Shown here piece by piece: positions 59,363 through 64,000 of a stretch of 64,000 nucleotides of DNA. Each line of letters starts with the position of its first letter. The stretch's first letter is position 1. Location of the stretch: the NCBI RefSeq assembly GCF_000721605.1, contig NZ_JOIZ01000021.1:138335-202334 (forward strand). Direction: 5' to 3'. Source of the DNA: Streptomyces sp. NRRL S-37. GTDB lineage: Bacteria; Actinomycetota; Actinomycetes; Streptomycetales; Streptomycetaceae. The notes beneath the pieces are model-generated. The model was not told the DNA's origin. It did not search any database and saw only the letters and a program-made list of their open reading frames with translations. Position numbers and translations under genes: made by a program.

Positions 59363-60960
59363 AGCACGTCCTCCTCGGTCACCGGATCGGCGGGCTCCGG
59401 TACGGTCTCCTCACCCGGCGGGCCGCCATGGGTCCACGGTGTCTCCTCCGGGTCGGGCAACTTCGCGCCGCCGCGCGGTTCGTGCTCGAACAGCGTGAAG
59501 CACACGCGGTCGCCCTTCTCCGGGACCGAGCCCTCCTCCGGCTCCTTGCCCCGGCCCATCTTGTCCATGACGCGGAGGACCACCAGACCGCCCTCCGGGC
59601 CGTCCTCGTAGCCGACGAACTCCGCCGTCTGCGGCTTCCCGCCCAGCGAGCGGTACACCCGCACCCGCTCCCCGAGGTGCGGGCGGTCGTCCGTGCGGAC
59701 GGTGACCAGCGGGCGCGGGCTCGGCCGCCTGCTCTCGCTGTACGCCATCACCACATCGACCACCTCGCCCGCGAACGCCTCCCCGGACAGCCGCCGGGCC
59801 GCCATCACCAGCGGGTCGTCGAGCGCCTCCTGCGCCTCGAGCCGGGCCTGCTCCCGCTCGCGCGTGGCGAGCTTGTTGGCCGCGGTGACCGCGTCGTCGC
59901 GGCGCGGCTGCGGCGGTTCACCGGCCGCCACCCGGTCCCGGTGGCCGGTGAACGACCAGCGGTCGCGCGTCCAGCGTTCCTCGACGCGCGCCCCCTCCGG
60001 GAGTCTCGCCAGCAGGTCGAGGCCCCGCCACACCGCGTCCCACGTGGGGCGCGTACGGCTCTCCACCAGCGCGCGGATCTCCCGCTCGGCGGCGGTCAGC
60101 GCGCCGAGGCGGTCGTCGGCCTCCAGGCCGTCCTCCGCCGCCGCGAGTGCCGTACGGGCCCGGTCGTAGCGCTCGATGGCCGGGGCGAGCAGCTTGTTGT
60201 CGAACGCCGGGTCGGTCGCCGGGCCCGCGGGCGGGCACAGCAACTGGCCGGCCGCGTCCCGCGCGAGCTCCGCCTCCTGCGCGGCCTCCGCTCCCGAGCG
60301 TCCCTCGGGCGGGTCGATCCAGGCGAGCAGCGCCCCCAGGTGCTGGTCCTCCAGGGAGGACTGCCCGGTCGCCCAGTGCCGGGCCAGTACGTCGCTCATG
60401 GCCAGCAGCAGCGAGGAACCGGGCACCCGGGCCCGCTCCCCGAAGTGCGTCAGCCACCGCCCGAGCAGCGGCACCCGGGGCGGCGCCGGGAACGGGGCCT
60501 CCGGATCCTGCTCCGCCGTGCGCCGGAACCGCATGGACCGGCCCAGGAGCCGTACGAGGTCGATGCCGGCCCGGGACGGCACGATCAGCTGGGGCGCGTC
60601 CGCGCACAGCTCCACCTCGACCTTGACCCGCTTGCCGGTCTCCGGGTCGGTCTCGGCACGCTCGGCGGCCTCCACGACGTCCGCGAAACCGTCGACGTAC
60701 GGCAGCACCACGTCGGCCAGCTCGGCCAGGAACGCGAAACGGAGGTCACGGTCACGCGGCTGCGGTACGACGAGCAGCCGGGGCGCGTCCCGGTCGGTGC
60801 CCACCAGCGCGCCGAGCGGGGCGCCCGCCTCACCGGCGGTGATGAGCGGCACGAACACCAGGGGCCGCGCGGAGAGGTGCCGGTGCCGGACGGTGGCGGC
60901 GGGCTGGGCGCGGCCGGTGCTGACGGCCTCCAGCCGGGCGAGGGTGGCGATCAGGGACAA
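59359..60960 (-). CDS. Uncharacterised protein of the helicase-nuclease operon
   Basis: 533 aa from TTG 60960, with GGAGG seven bases upstream. No recognised domain. The N-terminal third is mixed alpha/beta (LVFVPLITAGEAGAPLGALVG and a following RLLVVPQPRDRD), the middle is helical and contains a coiled-coil-like ARTALAAAEDGLEADDRLGALTAAEREIRAL segment, and the C terminus is a small beta domain (VRTDDRPHLGERVRVYRS) plus an acidic tail. It overlaps the nuclease gene by 10 bp and the helicase gene by 4, so it is a fixed part of the system, perhaps a scaffold or DNA-binding subunit. Confidence 0.8.
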   Translation of the reverse strand: MSLIATLARLEAVSTGRAQPAATVRHRHLSARPLVFVPLITAGEAGAPLGALVGTDRDAPRLLVVPQPRDRDLRFAFLAELADVVLPYVDGFADVVEAAERAETDPETGKRVKVEVELCADAPQLIVPSRAGIDLVRLLGRSMRFRRTAEQDPEAPFPAPPRVPLLGRWLTHFGERARVPGSSLLLAMSDVLARHWATGQSSLEDQHLGALLAWIDPPEGRSGAEAAQEAELARDAAGQLLCPPAGPATDPAFDNKLLAPAIERYDRARTALAAAEDGLEADDRLGALTAAEREIRALVESRTRPTWDAVWRGLDLLARLPEGARVEERWTRDRWSFTGHRDRVAAGEPPQPRRDDAVTAANKLATREREQARLEAQEALDDPLVMAARRLSGEAFAGEVVDVVMAYSESRRPSPRPLVTVRTDDRPHLGERVRVYRSLGGKPQTAEFVGYEDGPEGGLVVLRVMDKMGRGKEPEEGSVPEKGDRVCFTLFEHEPRGGAKLPDPEETPWTHGGPPGEETVPEPADPVTEEDVL

Positions 60961-62183
60961 GGAGCCACCTCCAGCGGGGCCGCCGCCTCCAGCGCCTCCG
61001 CGCGCAGGGCCGCCGCCCTGCGCAAGGCCGCCACCGCCGGGTCGTCGGGGTCACCCGCCTCCCCGCGGGCCGCCGCCAGCACCTCCCCGACCGTCGTCAG
61101 ACCACCCAGCTCCGCCCGCACCGGACGGCCCAGGCGGGTCACCGCGCCCTGCGCGCGGGAACGGTCCCGGCAGTGGAAGGCCAGCTCGCACGCGGACAGG
61201 CACTCCGGCGCGTAGGTCGCCGGGACCGCCTCCACGGCCTCGGCCAGCCGCTCGGCGGGCAGCTCCGGCGAGAAGCACGTGCCCTCGGGGAGCGTGTCGG
61301 CGATCTCCTCGATCCTGGTCAGCCGGTCCAGCTGACGGGCGGTCACCGCGCGCTGCTTGCGCACGTCCACGGCGGACGCGGTCGGCAGGTTGGAGAAGTC
61401 CTTCGGGCACACCAGCAGGATCCGGTGGCGTACGCGCGGGGCCGGGTCCAGTCGCGCGGCCAGCCGCTCCAGGGCCAGCACGTACACCGCCGCCTGACGC
61501 GCCGCCGCGCCGACCTTCGCCGGATCCGCGGCACCGTCCAGCATCGGGAAGGACTTGATCTCCACGACCGTCCAACTGCCGTCCGGGTGCACCACCACCG
61601 CGTCCGGCTCCAGGAAGGCGGGGGAACCCGCGACCTCGAGGGCGAGCATCGGGTGGTCGAGCAGCGTCCACACGCCGGGCGCCTCGCCGGCCTCGCGCAG
61701 CGCCAGCTCCGTACGGGCCGTACGGCCCCGCGGGCCCTGGGCGGTCAGATCGGGCACGCGCGCCCCGGCGGGCGGTTCGGCCGCGCGGTCCAGCTTCTCG
61801 TGGGCCAGGCGCAGCAGTTCCGTACCGCCGTCCGCCTTGACCTTCGCCTCGAACGCGTTGCCCCGTACGAACGCGAACTGGGACTGGCCGAAGACCGACG
61901 GTGAGCCCAACGCGTCGGCCAGCACCGCCTTGTTCACCCCGGCGCCGTCGAGGATCGCGCGCCGTCTGCAGCCCGGGTTGGCGGCGAGGGCGGCCAGGGC
62001 GCGCGCGTCCAGCGCCTTGGCCGGGACCTCCGGGCCGCGCAGCTCAGCGAGCCGGTGCCGGAGCTCCTTCTCCCGCGTCCGAGGGGGAGGCACCCGGTTC
62101 GGTTCCTGTTCCGTACCGTGGCTCGGGGTGCCGCTGCCGTGGAATTCGCTCACCCGCGGAAGTGTGGCATCCGGCACTGACAT
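60951..62183 (-). CDS. PD-(D/E)XK nuclease with four-cysteine Fe-S site (Cas4/AddB-like)
   Basis: Up to 410 aa; the start is uncertain, since the first 140 bp overlap the PAP2 gene and GTG 62153 or 62093 are alternatives. The nuclease core is EPDAVVVHPDGSWTVVEIKSF (D...ExK). One Cys lies upstream (NPGCRRRAIL, about residue 71) and three follow the core (ECLSACELAFHC, C-x3-C-x5-C), the [4Fe-4S] arrangement of Cas4 and AddB exonucleases. First gene of the operon with the uncharacterised protein and helicase. Confidence 0.85.
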   Translation of the reverse strand: MSVPDATLPRVSEFHGSGTPSHGTEQEPNRVPPPRTREKELRHRLAELRGPEVPAKALDARALAALAANPGCRRRAILDGAGVNKAVLADALGSPSVFGQSQFAFVRGNAFEAKVKADGGTELLRLAHEKLDRAAEPPAGARVPDLTAQGPRGRTARTELALREAGEAPGVWTLLDHPMLALEVAGSPAFLEPDAVVVHPDGSWTVVEIKSFPMLDGAADPAKVGAAARQAAVYVLALERLAARLDPAPRVRHRILLVCPKDFSNLPTASAVDVRKQRAVTARQLDRLTRIEEIADTLPEGTCFSPELPAERLAEAVEAVPATYAPECLSACELAFHCRDRSRAQGAVTRLGRPVRAELGGLTTVGEVLAAARGEAGDPDDPAVAALRRAAALRAEALEAAAPLEVAPCP

Positions 62184-63003
62184 TCGGGGAACCGGTGGCG
62201 GAGGAGTCCGCCGGGACGGCTGTGGCGCGGGGCAGGAAGCGGGCCTTCACCCGGTCCGCGTACCGCGTCACGACCGGGGTGAGCAGCAGGCCGGCGCCCA
62301 TGACGGCGGCGCCCGCGGCCGCGTCGAGGAAGTAGTGGTTCGCGGTGCCCATCACCACGATCGTGGTCACCAGCGGGTAGACGACGGCGGCCGTCCTCGT
62401 CAGGCGCGTGCGCCCGTACCGCCAGAGGATCACTCCGCACCACAACGCCCAGCCCACGTGGAGGCTCGGCATCGCCGCGTACTGGTTCGTCATCCCGCCG
62501 AGCCCGCGCGGGGCGCTCGCCTCGCCGCCCCACCAGCCGTACGCGCTGTAGTGCGCCATCGTGTCGACGAAGCCGTGGCCCGCTTCGAGCAGCCGGGGCG
62601 GGCAGGTGGGCAGCAGGGTGAAGCCGATCAGACCGAGGAAGGTGGACGTCATCAGCCAGGTGCGGGCGGCGCGGTAGCGCACCGCGTGGGAGCGGAACAG
62701 CCAGATGAGGACCGCCGGGGTCACCAGGTAGTGCAGCGACGCGTACCAGAAGTCGGCGGGTATGCCGAGCCACGGCTCACGGGTGAAGAGACGGTTCAGC
62801 GGGTGCTCGGCGTTGAGGTACAGCGCCTTCTCGATACGCAGGATCGCCAGGCCGTGGTCGACGGCGTCGGAGACGTCCCCGCGGACGACCAGCCGGCCCG
62901 CCGAGTAGCAGGCGTACACCAGGACGATGAGCGGCAGCTCCCTCCACCAGCGCAGCCGGATCGCCGGGGCAGCCTCGGTGCCTGGTGCCTCGGTGTGCGG
63001 CAT
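62044..63003 (-). CDS. PAP2-family membrane phosphatase / inositolphosphotransferase-like
   Basis: 319 aa from ATG 63003 (AGGGGGAG upstream). Six membrane helices. The PAP2 motifs are present in loops: the family's early KxxxxxxRP-like element is loose, but QYAAMPSLHVGWALW (PSLH) and ANHYFLDAAAG (H...D) are clear. Such enzymes act on prenyl or lipid phosphates in envelope synthesis. Its C-terminal 46 codons overlap the nuclease gene in another frame. Confidence 0.85.
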   Translation of the reverse strand: MPHTEAPGTEAAPAIRLRWWRELPLIVLVYACYSAGRLVVRGDVSDAVDHGLAILRIEKALYLNAEHPLNRLFTREPWLGIPADFWYASLHYLVTPAVLIWLFRSHAVRYRAARTWLMTSTFLGLIGFTLLPTCPPRLLEAGHGFVDTMAHYSAYGWWGGEASAPRGLGGMTNQYAAMPSLHVGWALWCGVILWRYGRTRLTRTAAVVYPLVTTIVVMGTANHYFLDAAAGAAVMGAGLLLTPVVTRYADRVKARFLPRATAVPADSSATGSPNVSAGCHTSAGERIPRQRHPEPRYGTGTEPGASPSDAGEGAPAPAR

Positions 63004-63191
63004 CCGATCGCTCCCCCTTCGTTCTCGCGCGGTGCTCCGTTCAGCGGCCAGCCACTCTACGGTGTGCGCGCGTCCCCCGTGACACGTCCTCGGCCCTGAG
63101 AGACGCACGGATCGCCCCCTGGGTTGCCCGTGACCAGGGTGCGCGATGATGGGGGAGTCCCGCCTGCGAATTTTCACCCGGAAGGTCTCCC

Positions 63192-63791
63192 ATGGCACCG
63201 CGCATCCTGCTGGCCCGGCACGGACAGACCGAGTGGTCACTGTCCGGCAAGCACACCGGCAGGACCGATGTGCCGCTTCTGGAGGAGGGCCGGCGGGGCG
63301 CCGAGCTGCTCGGCGAGCGTCTGCGCCGGGCGCCGTACGACGGGCTGCCCGGTGTCGAGGTGCGCACCAGTCCGCTGGTCCGCGCGCGGGAGACGTGCGA
63401 GCTGGCCGGGTTCGGTGACCGCGCGGAGAACTGGGACACGCTCATGGAGTGGGACTACGGGGCGTACGAGGGGATGACGCCGGCGGAGATACAGGCGGTG
63501 CGGCCCGGGTGGCTGATCTGGCGGGACGGGGTTCCGGAGGGGGAGACCCTGGCCGAGGTGACGGCTCGCGCGGACGAGGTGGTGGCCTGGGCCCGGTCCG
63601 CCGACCGTGACGTGCTGGTCTTCGCGCACGGGCACATGCTGCGTTCGATCGGTGCGCGTTGGCTCGGCCTGCCGATCGGGTTCGCGGCGCGTATCCGGCT
63701 GAATCCGACTTCCCTGTCGGTGCTGGGGTGGGCGTACGGGGAGCCGGCGGTGGAGTCCTGGAACGAGACGGGGCATCTGGCGGCTGCGTGA
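63192..63791 (+). CDS. Histidine phosphatase (phosphoglycerate-mutase-like)
   Basis: 199 aa, ATG behind GGAAGG. Phosphorylated His in [11 protein letters not shown] (RHG), catalytic partner Arg in [14 protein letters not shown], Glu in [10 protein letters not shown], and second His in [13 protein letters not shown]. Substrate unknown; many Streptomyces members dephosphorylate sugar phosphates or are broad-specificity phosphatases. It diverges from the PAP2 gene. Confidence 0.92.
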   Translation: MAPRILLARHGQTEWSLSGKHTGRTDVPLLEEGRRGAELLGERLRRAPYDGLPGVEVRTSPLVRARETCELAGFGDRAENWDTLMEWDYGAYEGMTPAEIQAVRPGWLIWRDGVPEGETLAEVTARADEVVAWARSADRDVLVFAHGHMLRSIGARWLGLPIGFAARIRLNPTSLSVLGWAYGEPAVESWNETGHLAAA

Positions 63792-64000
63792 GGCTGCCTG
63801 ACGGCCGGTTGCGTGGCCCAGTGCTCACAGGGTGCCCGGTGTCGTGGCTGGGCGGGGGTGGGTTGCGCTGCCCGGCGCTTGCGGGGTGCCTCCCCCACTC
63901 CCGGCTCCTCCCCCACTCTCGGCTTCGCTCGAGCGGGGGGACCCCCATGAGCGGGGGGACCCCCATCGCCCACCCGTGCCGCCCTGGGGGTACCTCCCAG
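63792..64000. other. Repeat-rich intergenic end of window
   Basis: No gene. From about 63890 the sequence is made of C5/G6 runs (CTCCCCCACTCTCGGCTTCG, GAGCGGGGGGACCCCCAT twice), an arrangement recurrent in Streptomyces intergenic DNA and able to form hairpins, followed by the 52-bp repeat. Confidence 0.6.
63949..64000. repeat. 52-bp dispersed repeat, copy 2
   Basis: Exact inverted match to 45490-45541, 18.4 kb away; it runs to the window edge, so the full unit may be longer. A GAGCGGGGGGACCCCCAT stretch just upstream (from about 63931) repeats its first bases. Confidence 0.9.

Overview
The window is chromosomal DNA from a Streptomyces or very close relative. Sampled lines of ordinary coding sequence are about 70% G+C, starts are often GTG or TTG, neighbouring genes frequently overlap as ATGA or GTGA, and the gene families are typical of the genus: XRE/DUF397/ATPase sets, the cslA-glxA-cslZ locus, a GGDEF-EAL protein of the CdgA type, and M6 and S37 peptidases. 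From memory, the stretch from the sugar-metabolism genes to cdgA follows the order of the S. coelicolor core chromosome, read here in reverse.

Layout. Positions 1-5,000 hold a peptide-maturation cluster (TPR protein cut by the window edge, a 66-residue precursor, a TTG-started radical SAM/SPASM enzyme, a GNAT acetyltransferase), then a SnoaL-like protein and an APH-fold kinase bracketed by a 67-bp repeat. Positions 4,788-11,920 are a lower-GC accessory block (sampled lines near 57-62%): a DUF397/XRE/ATP-binding regulatory set, a large PLD-helicase-DUF3427 protein, a divergent SRA-HNH modification-dependent endonuclease and a small membrane protein. This looks like a defence island. Positions 12,000-31,200 are scattered metabolic and envelope genes (hydrolase/MarR pair, MBL-fold protein, S37 peptidase, S12 serine hydrolase inside a 291-bp duplication, SEC-C protein, YidC, FAH hydrolase, Gfo/Idh oxidoreductase facing a ROK repressor, CBM2-linked PQQ dehydrogenase, HAD phosphatase, a catalytically dead sortase homologue, MarR/reductase pair).

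Positions 31,416-40,710 form a cell-surface glycan region: GH6 endoglucanase cslZ, copper radical oxidase glxA, synthase cslA, a C40 peptidase with peptidoglycan-binding repeats, an SPFH protein, and an AA10 LPMO behind a DasR-like site, with two tRNA-Lys genes interspersed. Positions 40,807-48,636 carry an IclR regulator, an ehuABCD-type ABC transporter, a DUF3830 protein, an amidase whose C terminus comes from a dispersed repeat, a remnant of a D-2-hydroxyacid dehydrogenase, and two maleate-isomerase-like genes. This resembles an ectoine or related amino-acid uptake and catabolic locus that has suffered a deletion. Positions 48,737-55,759 contain a lipoprotein, an unusual glycine tRNA-like gene, a luciferase-family oxidoreductase, cdgA, an M6 metalloprotease and a third identical tRNA-Lys. 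Positions 56,034-64,000 end with two small envelope proteins, a VapBC-type pair, a three-gene helicase/unknown/Fe-S nuclease operon, a PAP2 enzyme and a histidine phosphatase.

The most interesting items are a tRNA-Gly-like gene that keeps the glycyl-tRNA synthetase identity elements but lacks normal T-loop and position-37 features; the helicase/unknown/Fe-S nuclease operon; the SRA-HNH and PLD-helicase defence pair; the triceptide-like RiPP cluster; and the active-site-less sortase homologue. All functional calls rest on reading the sequence and remembered family knowledge. No database search was run.
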